A DNA stretch of 64,000 bases from contig JAUHWG010000012.1 of NCBI GenBank assembly GCA_030424595.1, forward strand, positions 207,723 to 271,722, in the 5' to 3' direction. The notes below the pieces were generated by a model. The model was not told where the DNA came from, made no database searches, and saw only the letters and a list, made by a program, of their open reading frames with translations. The position numbers were made by a program, and so were the translations under genes. The stretch's first letter is position 1. Each line of letters opens with the position of its first letter. Positions 1 through 11,291 of this stretch are shown piece after piece. This DNA comes from Polyangia bacterium (GTDB lineage: Bacteria; Myxococcota_A; Polyangia; Nannocystales; Nannocystaceae).

Positions 1-1
1 C

Positions 2-217
2 CTGGCGGCGCCGGCGAGGGGAGCCGGCGGCCGCCTTCACGTCGTCCGGGCGGTGGCGGAGGGGGAGCTCGCGACGCCGCTGCAGCAGCAGGGGTCCGGC
101 TCCCTCCGCTCCCTCGCCGGCCACAACGCCCTCCTCTTCGTCCCCCCCGGCGTCGGCGAGCTCCGCAGCGGAGCGAAGGTCGAGGCTCTCCTCATCGATC
201 CGAGCACCCGACGATGA
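2..217 (+). CDS. moeA: MoeA-like molybdopterin molybdotransferase, C-terminal end only (partial)
   Basis: An open frame enters from the left edge and stops at TGA 215-217. Its last 71 codons read like the C-terminal domain of MoeA: a Gly-Ser-Gly-Ser-Leu-Arg-Ser-Leu stretch followed by Ala-Gly-His-Asn-Ala-Leu, then a hydrophobic strand with Pro-Pro-Gly, a Gly-X-Lys-Val turn and a final Leu-Leu-Ile strand. MoeA inserts molybdate into adenylylated molybdopterin in the cytoplasm. The stop overlaps the ATG of the next gene (ATGA), so the two are probably co-translated. Only the tail is visible. A molybdenum hydroxylase operon that needs this cofactor lies at 24.7-28.7 kb in the same window. Confidence 0.72.
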   Translation: MAAPARGAGGRLHVVRAVAEGELATPLQQQGSGSLRSLAGHNALLFVPPGVGELRSGAKVEALLIDPSTRR

Positions 218-1206
218 ACGAATCAAAGCACCTCACGCACGAAGTCTGCGACCCGGATGATGTCGGCGCGCGCGCTGACGTCGTTCTCGGACGCCACCTC
301 CCGGGCCTCTCGCGACGGATGGCCCGGCGCATGGCCCTCGACGGCAAGCTCGAGATCGACGGTCACCGGGTCGCCCCCTCCGCTCGGGTCGAGCTCGGGC
401 AGAAGCTCGTCCTCGTCACCGAGGCGCCCACCGGTCCGACGCCGACGCTGACGATCCTCCAGGTCACCGACGCGGTGGTCTACGTCGCCAAGCCTCCGGG
501 GATCGCCGTCCACCGGCTCCGCCCCGACGAGCCGCCGACCCTCGCCGACGCTGTCGCCGAGCAATTCCCCGAGTGCCGCGAGGTCGCCGACGATCCGCGA
601 GAGATGGGCGCGCTCCACCGGCTCGACAGGCCGACCTCCGGCGTCGTCGCCTTCGCCCGCAGCCGCGAGGTCTGGGAGGCCGGCCGCGCGGGCTTCACCG
701 AGGCTACGGTCGACAAGCGATACGCGGCGATCAGCCGCTGTGCGCCGCCGCTCGGGCTCGAGTCTTGGCTGGCGACGCCGCGCCCGGAGGGTCATGAGGC
801 CCTCCCGGCGATCCTCGAGGAGGAGCTGCGGCGCTGTGGAGTCGCACCGGGCGTCCTCCCGGTCGAGCGGATCTCGGCCGCGCTGGGCCACGGGGATCAG
901 CGAGGCAAGGTCGCCGTCCGCGGCGATGGCATGCCCGCCGTCACCCACCTCCAGGTGCTCTCAGAGGCGGGAGAGCAGCGCTTTATGCTCCTCAGGCTGC
1001 TCACCGGGCGACGTCATCAGGCCCGGGGTCATCTCGCAGCGATCGGCTGGCCGCTCTGCGGGGACAGCCGCTACGGCGGAGCCCCGGCGCCGCGCCTCCT
1101 CCTCCACGCCTGGAGCCTCGATCTCAGCGCTGCGATCCCGGGAGAGACGGCGGTCGTCGACCCGCTCCCCGAGGACCTCCGCATCGCCCTCGGGGCCGAC
1201 CTCTAG
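214..1206 (+). CDS. RluA-family RNA pseudouridine synthase
   Basis: This 330-residue protein converts specific uridines of rRNA or tRNA to pseudouridine. An S4-like RNA-binding domain covers about residues 20-70. The catalytic domain carries the RluA signature HRLDRPTSG at 135-143, in which D138 is the expected nucleophile. A late TGRRHQARGHLAAIGWP segment matches the conserved C-terminal RluA motif. Length and domain order are normal for the family. The ATG at 214 overlaps the stop of the MoeA-like gene by the ATGA arrangement. The exact target nucleotide (RluA, RluC or RluD type) cannot be told from the sequence. Confidence 0.9.
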   Translation: MNESKHLTHEVCDPDDVGARADVVLGRHLPGLSRRMARRMALDGKLEIDGHRVAPSARVELGQKLVLVTEAPTGPTPTLTILQVTDAVVYVAKPPGIAVHRLRPDEPPTLADAVAEQFPECREVADDPREMGALHRLDRPTSGVVAFARSREVWEAGRAGFTEATVDKRYAAISRCAPPLGLESWLATPRPEGHEALPAILEEELRRCGVAPGVLPVERISAALGHGDQRGKVAVRGDGMPAVTHLQVLSEAGEQRFMLLRLLTGRRHQARGHLAAIGWPLCGDSRYGGAPAPRLLLHAWSLDLSAAIPGETAVVDPLPEDLRIALGADL

Positions 1207-1414
1207 CCGCAGTCCATCGCCGGCCTCGCGAGCCTCCTCGGCCCTCGTCGGCCCTCGTCGGCCCGGACGAAACCGGGACCAGGAGGGTTCGACCGCGCCG
1301 CTTGGCGGCCTCGAGAGACCTACGGGGCTCTCGCCCGGCGGCGCTCCACTCCCATCTCTATCGTCGGCTCGACCGCTCATCGGCGTAGGACGCGTGTTAT
1401 CGTCCGTCCCTCGT

Positions 1415-2173
1415 ATGCGTATGCGCACCCGAGCCCGCGGGCGCACCGACACCGGCCTGAAACGCTCTCACAACGAGGACGCGTTCCGGATCGACCAGGG
1501 CCTTGGCCTCTACATCGTCTGCGATGGCGTCGGCGGCCGCGCGCGCGGAGAGATCGCGAGCGAGGAGACCGCCGACCTGATCTGGGAGTGGGTGAAGGCC
1601 AACATCAAGCCGCTGCAGGAGCTCCCGCGCGGGACCGAGCGTCGCGGTCGCCTCCTCTCGATGGTCCGCTCCGCGATCCAAAACGCCTGCTACATGGTCC
1701 ACGGCATGGGCGAGCTCGACCCCGATCGTCGGGGCATGAGCACCACCGCCTCCGTGCTCCTGCTCGACGATGACGTCGGGATCATCGGCCAGGTCGGCGA
1801 CTCAAGGGTCTACCTCGCCCGCGACGACACGGTCTCCCAGCTCACCGAGGACCACACCTTGGTCGCCCTCCAGCTCAAGTCCGGGATCATCACGGAAGAG
1901 CAGGCCCGAACCTCGCGGATGAAGAACATGATCACCCGCGCGGTCGGCCAAAAAGAGTACGTCGAGGTCGACGTCCGGAGCTTCGAGGTCCTCCGCGGGG
2001 ATCGCTTCCTCCTCTGCTCCGACGGCCTCCACGAGTACCTCGACTCCGCGCAGACGCTGATCGATCTCTTCCGCCTGGAGGTCGGTGATGCGGCCAAGCG
2101 GGCGATCGAGCTCGCCAACGCCGGGGGCGGCAAGGACAACATCACCGCCCTCTTCATCCACTGCGTCCGCTAG
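1415..2173 (+). CDS. PP2C-family protein serine/threonine phosphatase
   Basis: This is a soluble 252-residue PPM/PP2C phosphatase that would remove phosphates placed by Hanks-type kinases, using two metal ions. The family motifs appear in order: TGLKRSHNEDAF near the N-terminus, CDGVGGRARGE, GQVGDSRVYLAR, LLCSDGLHEYL and GGKDNITALF, which together supply the metal-binding Asp residues. The frame is open much further upstream, but the PP2C fold begins at the paired ATGs at 1415 and 1421, so the longer reading is rejected. A GNAT gene follows 14 nt after the stop, suggesting an operon. A kinase at 57.3-60.2 kb is a possible counterpart, but nothing links the two directly. Confidence 0.92.
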   Translation: MRMRTRARGRTDTGLKRSHNEDAFRIDQGLGLYIVCDGVGGRARGEIASEETADLIWEWVKANIKPLQELPRGTERRGRLLSMVRSAIQNACYMVHGMGELDPDRRGMSTTASVLLLDDDVGIIGQVGDSRVYLARDDTVSQLTEDHTLVALQLKSGIITEEQARTSRMKNMITRAVGQKEYVEVDVRSFEVLRGDRFLLCSDGLHEYLDSAQTLIDLFRLEVGDAAKRAIELANAGGGKDNITALFIHCVR

Positions 2174-2187
2174 CCCTGACACGAGCG

Positions 2188-2673
2188 ATGAAGGTCCGCG
2201 AGGTCCCCCCGGGCGCACGGGCGCCCCTCCTCAGCCTCCTCCTCTTGGCCGACGACTCCTCCGCGGAGGTCCGCCGCTACATCGGCCGCGGGAGGCTCTT
2301 CGTCGTCGACGATCCCGCAGGCGAGGCCCTCCCCGAGCATCAAGCCCTCGCCCTCGCCCTCCTGCTCCCGGGGCCAGACCGGACGAGCGCCGAGCTGCGA
2401 TCGATCGCGGTCGCCGAGCCGGCTCAGCGCCGCGGCTACGGTCGACGCCTGATCGGCCACATTCTCCAGCTCCTCCGCGCTGAGGGTGTCGAGCGCCTCG
2501 AGGTCGCCACCGCGACCTGCGACCTGCGGGCGATCACCTTCTACCTCCGCCTCGGCTTTCGCCCCTCCCGGATCGAGCGCGACTACTTCTCGCCAGAGCG
2601 CGGCTACCCCGACGGCATCGTCGACGACGGGATCCCCCTGCGGGATCGGATCTGGCTCGACCTCGGCGTCTGA
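2188..2673 (+). CDS. GNAT-family N-acetyltransferase
   Basis: This 161-residue single-domain GNAT protein would transfer an acetyl group from acetyl-CoA to an amine. The acetyl-CoA pyrophosphate loop is visible as the segment AQRRGYGRRLIGHIL near residue 80, after the beta4 strand SIAVAEP. The C-terminal half has the usual ATATCDLRAITFYLRLGF pattern, an Asn/Asp-AlaxxFYxxxGF-type motif. The substrate is unknown. It follows the PP2C gene by 14 nt on the same strand and probably shares its transcript. Confidence 0.88.
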   Translation: MKVREVPPGARAPLLSLLLLADDSSAEVRRYIGRGRLFVVDDPAGEALPEHQALALALLLPGPDRTSAELRSIAVAEPAQRRGYGRRLIGHILQLLRAEGVERLEVATATCDLRAITFYLRLGFRPSRIERDYFSPERGYPDGIVDDGIPLRDRIWLDLGV

Positions 2674-2683
2674 GGAGCGTCGG

Positions 2684-2930
2684 CGCCGTCATCTGCGTCG
2701 GCGCGGACCCTCGCGGTCATCTCGCGGATGAGGGCGCCCGCGACGACGTCCCCGTAGACCCCGCGGCCCTGGTGCCAGGCCTCCTCGACGATCACCGTGC
2801 GCCGCTCGCCGGTGAGCTCCGCGAGGCCTCCGCGGCCGAGGATCTGTCCGCGACGACAGCCCGATCGAGGAAGAGCCGCGCCTCCTGCCGAGAGCGGAGC
2901 GGCCCTGGCTTCGGGCCGCCCTTCGCGCAC
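2684..2930 (-). pseudogene. Thioesterase-like N-terminal fragment (possible remnant)
   Basis: The minus strand holds an open stretch whose middle (about 2684-2843) reads VEEAWHQGRGVYGDVVAGAL followed by a helix. This resembles the first hot-dog strand and helix of TesB-like acyl-CoA thioesterases, where W-x-Q-G-R-G-x-(F/Y)-G-G is typical. A normal member has about 260 residues, but here the frame runs straight into the end of the convergent GNAT gene and the rest is missing. I read it as a truncated relic. The similarity is short and judged by eye, so it could be coincidence. Confidence 0.35.
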
Positions 2931-2940
2931 TATCCTGTCC

Positions 2941-2979
2941 TAGGCGGCCCTAGGCGGTCCTAGGCGGCCCTAGGCGGCC

Positions 2980-2980
<1 letters not shown>
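2941..2980. repeat. 10-bp tandem repeat, four copies
   Basis: The unit TAGGCGGCCC is repeated four times, with one T-for-C change in copy two. The last copy runs into the gcvP stop codon. Each junction makes a CCTAGG palindrome. No coding role is apparent. Confidence 0.9.
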
Positions 2981-5901
<2,921 letters not shown>

Positions 5902-6159
5902 CAGCGGCCTTTCGCGAGGGCGCCGATAAGGTAGTGCATTCCCCGGCGAGGGGGACGACAGCGACGGGCTGGGGCACCAGAGTTTGCGCACTGCGGGGGG
6001 ACCTCTGCACCCGCAGCCAGGGCCCCTCGTGGTCAGCGGCCCCCGCGCATACCCTTTGACCGGTCTCGGGCGGACAGGTACTCTGGCCTGCACTGAGCAG
6101 GGCGAAGAGCCGCGTTCAGGTCGCTTTTTGGCCCAACACGCGGCGAGCCGCGGGCTTCT

Positions 6160-6429
6160 ATGGTCGAATTCCATAAGACCGTGATCGAGTTTCTCGAGCC
6201 GACGCTAGGCAAGCTGACCGCCCGCAAGGCGATCGAGCTGGTCGCCAAGCGTCAGGGGAAGAAGCCCGAGCAGCTGCGCCGGACCGACATCGAGAAGGTC
6301 TGCGCCGGACTGCGGCCGATGCTCCGCACGCTCCTCGGGGCCGCGACCACGCAGCAGATCCTCGGTGACCTCCGCAAACGTGCGGAGGGTGTCGAGGTCA
6401 AGCCGAGCGCCCGCAGCCTCCACGACTAG
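6160..6429 (+). CDS. Small conserved-looking hypothetical protein (89 aa)
   Basis: The product is a short, charged, all-helical-looking protein with no signal peptide or membrane segment. It begins MVEFHKTVIEFLEPTLG and has a Lys/Arg-rich middle. Codon use is strongly GC at third positions, supporting a real gene. It diverges from gcvP across a 258-bp region and converges with the membrane protein gene at 6537. I do not recognise the family. The regular spacing of Leu, Val and Ile suggests a compact helical bundle or an adaptor. Confidence 0.6.
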   Translation: MVEFHKTVIEFLEPTLGKLTARKAIELVAKRQGKKPEQLRRTDIEKVCAGLRPMLRTLLGAATTQQILGDLRKRAEGVEVKPSARSLHD

Positions 6430-6466
6430 TGGCCCGCGGCGTCCTCGATCGGTCGTCGAGCGCGCG

Positions 6467-6499
6467 CGGAGATGCGCCCGTCCTCGCGACAGATCTCCG
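6467..6499. terminator. Possible hairpin between convergent genes
   Basis: CGGAGAT at 6467-6473 can pair with ATCTCCG at 6493-6499 across a 19-nt loop. It lies between the convergent stops at 6429 and 6537. There is no clear T-run, so this is a weak candidate. Confidence 0.25.
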
Positions 6500-6536
6500 C
6501 CGCCGTGCTCGCGATCCCGGACTCTCCGCCCCCCGG

Positions 6537-7712
6537 CTACGGCCCAGCGATCCCGCCGCCGCTGAGCCCTGCCGCCCCGTCGAGCCGCATCAGGAAGATG
6601 TCGACGAAGGAGTCGAGGCTAAAGCCGACGATCAGCGCCGCCTCGGGGCTCGCCTCCGGGCTGACGAAGGAGAGCCCGACCGTGCCGACGCTGACGGCGA
6701 AGATCGTCCACGCGATCGCGACCTCGCGGACGTGGACGAAGAGGAGCAGATCGTCGAGCGCGTGGACCTCCCCGCCGCGGCTGGCCCGGCGCTGCTTGAG
6801 GGTCGCGAGCGCCAGGTGGAGCACCGACCCCAGGGTGACGAAGAGGTAGCGCTCGAGGAGGATCGCCCCCTGCCCGAGCTCGCTCCAGACCCCGAGGTGG
6901 GCGAGCGCGGCGAGGCCAGCCCCGAGCACGGTCCACGTGAGGAGCTGGAGGACGATCGAGAAGACCTGGCGGCGTCGGCTGGTCGCCGTCTTGTGGATCA
7001 CGCCGCGCTCGACGTCGACGACCCCGTCGATCTCCGCCGGGTGCGAGCGCATCATCTCCAGGAGCCGCCGCCGATCCTCCCGCGCCGGCAGCTCGTCGGC
7101 GAAGTCGCGGTGGAAGTCGAGCGCCTGGCCGATCCGGAGCTGACCCAGGTGCTCGTTGACCCGTCCAGGGATGGTCAGGACGCCGATAAGGAAGATCATC
7201 CGCTGGAGATAGACCTCGATCTCGTCCGTCGCCGTGAGGACGACGGAGTCGCCCCCCTTCCCGCCCTCGACCGCGGCCCGGAGACGGTCGAGGTGGAACT
7301 CGACCCGCTCCCACGCGATCTCGATGTTGATCACCTGGTCGGCGCACCACTGGTGGAGAACGCCGTGCTCCTGCATCCAGCCGCAGAGGAGGGCGAGGCG
7401 CTTGCTCATCCGCTCGCGGGTCCGGATCGCGATCGCGGCCCGCTCCGCCAGGGCCAAGCTCAGCTCGCGCTCGCGGGCGCCAGGATCGCTGAGGCTCGCC
7501 GCCTGCCGCAGGCGATCGATCGACTCCTTGATCGCCTGCGCGAGGGCCCGGACCTCCAGGAGATAGCCGAGGAAGCGCGGGACGATGTCGTCGTGCGACG
7601 CGGACGAGGGAGCGCCTCCCCCATCACTGCCGCCGCTCGTCCCCTTCGCCTGCCCCTTGGCGACGACCGTCAGGCGACCCGGCCGGGGCGCGATTGCGGA
7701 GCGGATCTCCAT
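6537..7712 (-). CDS. Hypothetical membrane protein with C-terminal transmembrane cluster
   Basis: This 391-residue protein was not recognised. The first 230 residues are soluble and mostly helical, with many Glu/Arg pairs that may form coiled coils. After about residue 245 come three or four hydrophobic segments, including VFSIVLQLLTWTVLGAGLAA, ERYLFVTLGSVLHLALATL and VAIAWTIFAVSVGTVGLSFV. A large cytoplasmic N-domain on a membrane anchor is the likely layout. The ATG at 7712 is the first good start. No neighbour hints at the role. Confidence 0.7.
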   Translation of the reverse strand: MEIRSAIAPRPGRLTVVAKGQAKGTSGGSDGGGAPSSASHDDIVPRFLGYLLEVRALAQAIKESIDRLRQAASLSDPGARERELSLALAERAAIAIRTRERMSKRLALLCGWMQEHGVLHQWCADQVINIEIAWERVEFHLDRLRAAVEGGKGGDSVVLTATDEIEVYLQRMIFLIGVLTIPGRVNEHLGQLRIGQALDFHRDFADELPAREDRRRLLEMMRSHPAEIDGVVDVERGVIHKTATSRRRQVFSIVLQLLTWTVLGAGLAALAHLGVWSELGQGAILLERYLFVTLGSVLHLALATLKQRRASRGGEVHALDDLLLFVHVREVAIAWTIFAVSVGTVGLSFVSPEASPEAALIVGFSLDSFVDIFLMRLDGAAGLSGGGIAGP

Positions 7713-7880
7713 GCCGTAGCCCAGCCTACGTCGGCGCCAGGCCAGGCGTCTATCCGCGATCCTGCGGCGAAGAGCGCCTCCGCGCGGATCTCCGCTCGCT
7801 CCAGCTCAGGCTGACCAATATGGTCTCTTGGACATGCGATGGTCTCCGCGAGAGACGACGACGCGCCGACCGGTCCACGA

Positions 7881-7928
7881 GCGGATGAGCGGACGAGCGG
7901 ACGAGCGGACGAGCGGACGAGCGGACGA
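7881..7928. repeat. 8-bp tandem repeat, six copies
   Basis: The unit GCGGACGA is repeated six times; the first copy has T for C. It lies between the membrane protein start (7712) and the murG stop (7986). The unit length is not a multiple of three and no gene spans it. Confidence 0.9.
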
Positions 7929-7985
7929 GCGCTCGCGCTGGCCTCTGGACGAGGGCATGGACCTCCCCGCTCGCGCGAGCTCGGC

Positions 7986-9146
7986 CTAGCGACGACGGTC
8001 GCCGACCAGCGCGACGAGCTCGCTGTAGATGTGCCCCGCTGCGTCGGGGCGCGCGGCGGCGATCATGGATCGGCTCATCTTCAGGAGGCGATCGCGATCG
8101 CCGAGCAGCTCCTGGAGGTGGGCGCTCAGGAGCTCGGGGCTCCACTCCGACTCGCGCAGCAGGGTCGCCGCGCCGCCGTCGACCAGGGAGCGGGCGTTGT
8201 GCTCCTGGTGATTGTCGGTGGCGTGGGGGAAGGGGATGAGCACCGCCGGTCGACCGACCGCGGCCAGCTCCGACAGCGAGGTCGCCCCGGCCCGGCACAG
8301 GACGAGATCGGACCAGCGATAGGGCTCGGCCATCCCCTTGATGAACGCCTGCACCCGGACCCGCGGCTCGCCGAGGCCGAGCGCCGCATAGCCAGCGCTC
8401 ACCTCGTCAAAGTCGGCCTTGCCGGTCTGGTGCCAGATCTCGAGCTCCGGCAGCGCGACGAGGAGCTCCGGCAGCGCTGCGAGGAAGGTCCGGTTGATCG
8501 CCCGCGCCCCCTGCGAGCCGCCGAAGACGAAGAGCCGCGGCGGCCTCGCCCCGTCCTCCTCCGCCGCGCCCTGGAGGCTGGCGAGGAGCTGGCGCCGGAT
8601 CGGATTGCCGGTGAGCACCCGCTTGTGCGCCGGGAAGAACCCCTGCGGATCCTCGAAGGTGCAGAAGACCCGCTTCACCAGGCGACCGAGGATCCGGTTG
8701 GTGATCCCGGGGATGCTGTTCTGCTCCATGATCCCGCCGGGGATCCCCATCATCACGCCGGTGGCGATGAGCGGACCCGAAGCGTAGCCGCCGACGCCGA
8801 CGATGACGTCAGGCCGAAAGCGCTTGAGGATCGACCGGCTCTGCCACCAGGCGCCGGGAAGGCGCGCGAGCCCGCGGATGAGCCCGCCGACGCCGCGGCC
8901 CTTGATCCCGAGGGCGTCGATCGTCGCCAGCTCGTAGCCCTGTTCGGGGACCACGCGATGCTCGATGCCCCGCTCCGTGCCGACGAAGAGCACCTCGCCG
9001 CCGTGGCGGCGGATCTCCTCGGCGAGGGCGATCCCCGGGAAGAGATGCCCGCCCGTGCCGCCGCCGGCGATCGCCACCCGGAGCGGTCTTCCGTCGCCCT
9101 GGGCGGTCGCCCGCTCGCTCGCCTCAGCCTCGTCTCGCGTCGCCAT
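7986..9146 (-). CDS. murG: UDP-N-acetylglucosamine--lipid I GlcNAc transferase
   Basis: MurG makes lipid II by adding GlcNAc to lipid I on the inner face of the cytoplasmic membrane. The GT28 motifs are clear: RVAIAGGGTGGHLFPGIALA near the N-terminus, the second Gly-rich loop VFGGSQGARAIN, and the donor-binding SDLVLCRAGATSLSELAAVG followed by PFPHATDNHQEHNA. I take the ATG at 9146 (386 aa), which already leaves about 20 residues before the first strand. An in-frame ATG at 9245 (419 aa), preceded by GGCGAGG, is a real alternative, but its extra residues are Ala/Gly/Ser-rich. The gene stands outside any visible division and cell wall cluster and diverges from fhs. Confidence 0.95.
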   Translation of the reverse strand: MATRDEAEASERATAQGDGRPLRVAIAGGGTGGHLFPGIALAEEIRRHGGEVLFVGTERGIEHRVVPEQGYELATIDALGIKGRGVGGLIRGLARLPGAWWQSRSILKRFRPDVIVGVGGYASGPLIATGVMMGIPGGIMEQNSIPGITNRILGRLVKRVFCTFEDPQGFFPAHKRVLTGNPIRRQLLASLQGAAEEDGARPPRLFVFGGSQGARAINRTFLAALPELLVALPELEIWHQTGKADFDEVSAGYAALGLGEPRVRVQAFIKGMAEPYRWSDLVLCRAGATSLSELAAVGRPAVLIPFPHATDNHQEHNARSLVDGGAATLLRESEWSPELLSAHLQELLGDRDRLLKMSRSMIAAARPDAAGHIYSELVALVGDRRR

Positions 9147-9272
9147 CGCCTGCCCAGACGCGGCGGGGCCGTCGGCGATTCCGCCGGCGCTGAGAGAGCC
9201 TGATGAGGGAGCGACGAAGCCGGCAGCGCAGACGAGAGAGCTCATGACCTCGCCGGTATACCCGAGCCTTTG

Positions 9273-9292
9273 GCGGGGATGAAAAACCCCGC
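9273..9292. promoter_or_regulatory. Stem-loop between murG and fhs
   Basis: GCGGGG at 9273-9278 and CCCCGC at 9287-9292 form a perfect 6-bp stem with an A-rich 8-nt loop. The hairpin sits in the short divergent region between murG and fhs and could act in either leader. Confidence 0.35.
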
Positions 9293-9336
9293 GAGGCCGT
9301 CCCCTCGGCCCGGGCAGACGTGGCACAGTCGCAGGT

Positions 9337-11013
9337 ATGGACGCTGGATCTCGCCCGCTCGCCCCCCTCGCCAAGCTCGCCCAACAGCTCCGCGTCGAGC
9401 CCGACGGCCCGGCCTACATCCCCTACGGTCGCGCGTGCGCGAAGATCGACACCTTCGCCGCGGGCCCCGGCGACGTCGACGGCAAGCTCATCGTCGTCTC
9501 CGGGATCACCCCGACCCACCTCGGCGAGGGCAAGACCGTGACCGCGATCGCCCTGGCGATGGCCCTCCACCGGATCGGCGAGAGCTCCGTCGCCTGCCTC
9601 CGCCAACCCTCGCTCGGGCCTGTCTTCGGCGCCAAGGGGGGAGGCGCGGGCGGGGGCAAGTGCGAGGTGCTCCCGCCCGCGCTCATCAACCTAGGCCTCA
9701 GCGGCGACGGTCATGCGGTCGGCACCGCCCACAACCTCCTGGCGGCGATGATCGACGCCCACATGCGCCACGGCAACGCGCTCGGCCTCGACCCCCGGCG
9801 GATCACCTGGCCGCGGACCGTGCCGGTCAACGACGGCGCGCTGCGCCAGGTGATCACCGGCCTCGGCGGGCCGAACAACGGCATGCCCCGCGAGGGCGCC
9901 TTTGAGATCAGCGAGGCCAGCGAGGTCATGGCGATCCTCGCGCTGGCGACCGACCGCGCCGATCTCCGCCGTCGCCTCGACGCGATCATCTTCGGCCAGA
10001 CCTACGCCGGCGAGCCCGTGACCGTCGGCCAGCTCGGCGCTGGCGGGGCGATGAGCCTGCTCCTGCGCGACGCTGTCCACCCGAACCTGGTCGCGACGAC
10101 CGAGGGGACGCCAGCGCTGATCCACGCCGGCCCCTTCGCCAACATCGCCCACGGCAACTCCTCCCTCCTCGCGACGAAGTGGGCCCTGACCCGCTCGCCG
10201 TGGGTCGTCACCGAGGCCGGCTTCGGCACCGACCTCGGCCTGGAAAAGTTCACCGACATCAAGGCCCGCGCCGGCGGGCTGAGGCCCGCCTGCACCGTCA
10301 TCGTCGCGACGATCCGCGCCCTCAAGGTCCACGCTGGGATCGTCCAGAGCAAGTTCGGCAAGAAGCTCGACGCGGAGATCAAGGTCGAGAACGTCGACGC
10401 CGTCCGCGAGGGCGCCGGCAACCTCCGCCATCACGTGAGGATCGCCAAGGGCTTCGGCGCCCCGGTCGTCGTCGTCGTCAACCGCTTCCCGAGCGACACC
10501 GAGGCGGAGATCGCCGCGGTCGAGGCCGTCGCCCGCGACGCTGGCGCGGCAGGGTTCGCCAGCCACAGCGGCTTCACCGACGGAGGCGCGGGCGCGGAGG
10601 AGCTCGCCCGGGCGGTCGTCGCCGCGGCCAAGCCGACCACGCCGACCTTCGGCTACGACCTCCAAGGAGGCATCGCCGGGCGGATACGGCAGCTCGCCAC
10701 CCGCGTCTACGGGGCCGACGGCGTCGACATCTCGGCGGCGGCCAAGAAGCGGATCAAGACCCTGGAGGGCTGGGGCTTTCGCGGCCTGCCCCTCTGCGTC
10801 GCCAAGACCCACCTCGCCTGCACCCACGACCGCGCCGACGGGGGCCTGCCCAAGCCCTTCACCCTGCCGGTCCGCGACCTCCAGGTCCGCGCCGGCGCCG
10901 GCTTTGTCACCGTCCTCACCGGCGACCTGACGACCATGCCCGCGCTCGGCAAGCGCCCCAACGCGCTGAAGATGGACCTCGACCCGGAGACCGGCGAGAT
11001 GCTCGGCATCTAG
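9337..11013 (+). CDS. fhs: Formate--tetrahydrofolate ligase
   Basis: The enzyme makes 10-formyl-tetrahydrofolate from formate, ATP and THF in the cytoplasm. The 558-residue length is standard. The family signature and ATP loop appear as GITPTHLGEGKTVTAIALAM near residue 60. The Gly-rich segment GPVFGAKGGGAGGGKCEVLP and the late VTVLTGDLTTMPALGKRPNA segment also match Fhs. The ATG at 9337 gives the usual short N-terminal arm. With gcvP 3.4 kb away it would feed the same folate one-carbon pool, but the two genes are not in one operon. Confidence 0.96.
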   Translation: MDAGSRPLAPLAKLAQQLRVEPDGPAYIPYGRACAKIDTFAAGPGDVDGKLIVVSGITPTHLGEGKTVTAIALAMALHRIGESSVACLRQPSLGPVFGAKGGGAGGGKCEVLPPALINLGLSGDGHAVGTAHNLLAAMIDAHMRHGNALGLDPRRITWPRTVPVNDGALRQVITGLGGPNNGMPREGAFEISEASEVMAILALATDRADLRRRLDAIIFGQTYAGEPVTVGQLGAGGAMSLLLRDAVHPNLVATTEGTPALIHAGPFANIAHGNSSLLATKWALTRSPWVVTEAGFGTDLGLEKFTDIKARAGGLRPACTVIVATIRALKVHAGIVQSKFGKKLDAEIKVENVDAVREGAGNLRHHVRIAKGFGAPVVVVVNRFPSDTEAEIAAVEAVARDAGAAGFASHSGFTDGGAGAEELARAVVAAAKPTTPTFGYDLQGGIAGRIRQLATRVYGADGVDISAAAKKRIKTLEGWGFRGLPLCVAKTHLACTHDRADGGLPKPFTLPVRDLQVRAGAGFVTVLTGDLTTMPALGKRPNALKMDLDPETGEMLGI

Positions 11014-11218
11014 CAGACTGCGGCGAAAGTCCCTGCGGACTCGCGGAGGAGGTCCGCGGGGCGATCGCCCCTGCCTGACCGAGGCGGAGGCGAGCCGCGA
11101 TGACCTCGCTCGACGATGCCGACGGAGGCGTAGGTCGTCGGCGAGCGCGACCTCGAGATCGTCACGGCGATGACGGCGTCCTGTCCCGAAGATCGACGCT
11201 TGAGCCCCGAGCGCCCGC

Positions 11219-11266
11219 GCTCACCTGTGGGCTCACCTGTGGGCTCACCTGCGGGCTCACCTGCAC
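11219..11266. repeat. 12-bp tandem repeat, four copies
   Basis: The unit GCTCACCTGTGG is repeated four times, with changes in copies three and four. It ends 25 bp before the sulfotransferase ATG. The sulfotransferase frame is open through the repeat, but the P-loop at the true N-terminus argues against translation of this part. Confidence 0.88.
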
Positions 11267-11291
11267 CACCCGGGCTGGTACGTTCACGCCC

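Noticed and set aside
740..1414. Upstream extension of the PP2C gene
   Set aside because: Ser/Arg-rich out-of-frame shadow of the pseudouridine synthase gene; the PP2C fold starts at 1415.
5902..6159. Glycine riboswitch upstream of gcvP
   Set aside because: I looked on the minus strand for the paired aptamer motifs and did not find them.
5902..6174. N-terminal extension of gcvP
   Set aside because: Not like any P-protein N-terminus and overlaps the divergent small gene; GAAAGG marks the start at 5901.
7839..9203. 454-codon open frame antisense to murG
   Set aside because: The murG reading has all family motifs; the antisense reading has none.
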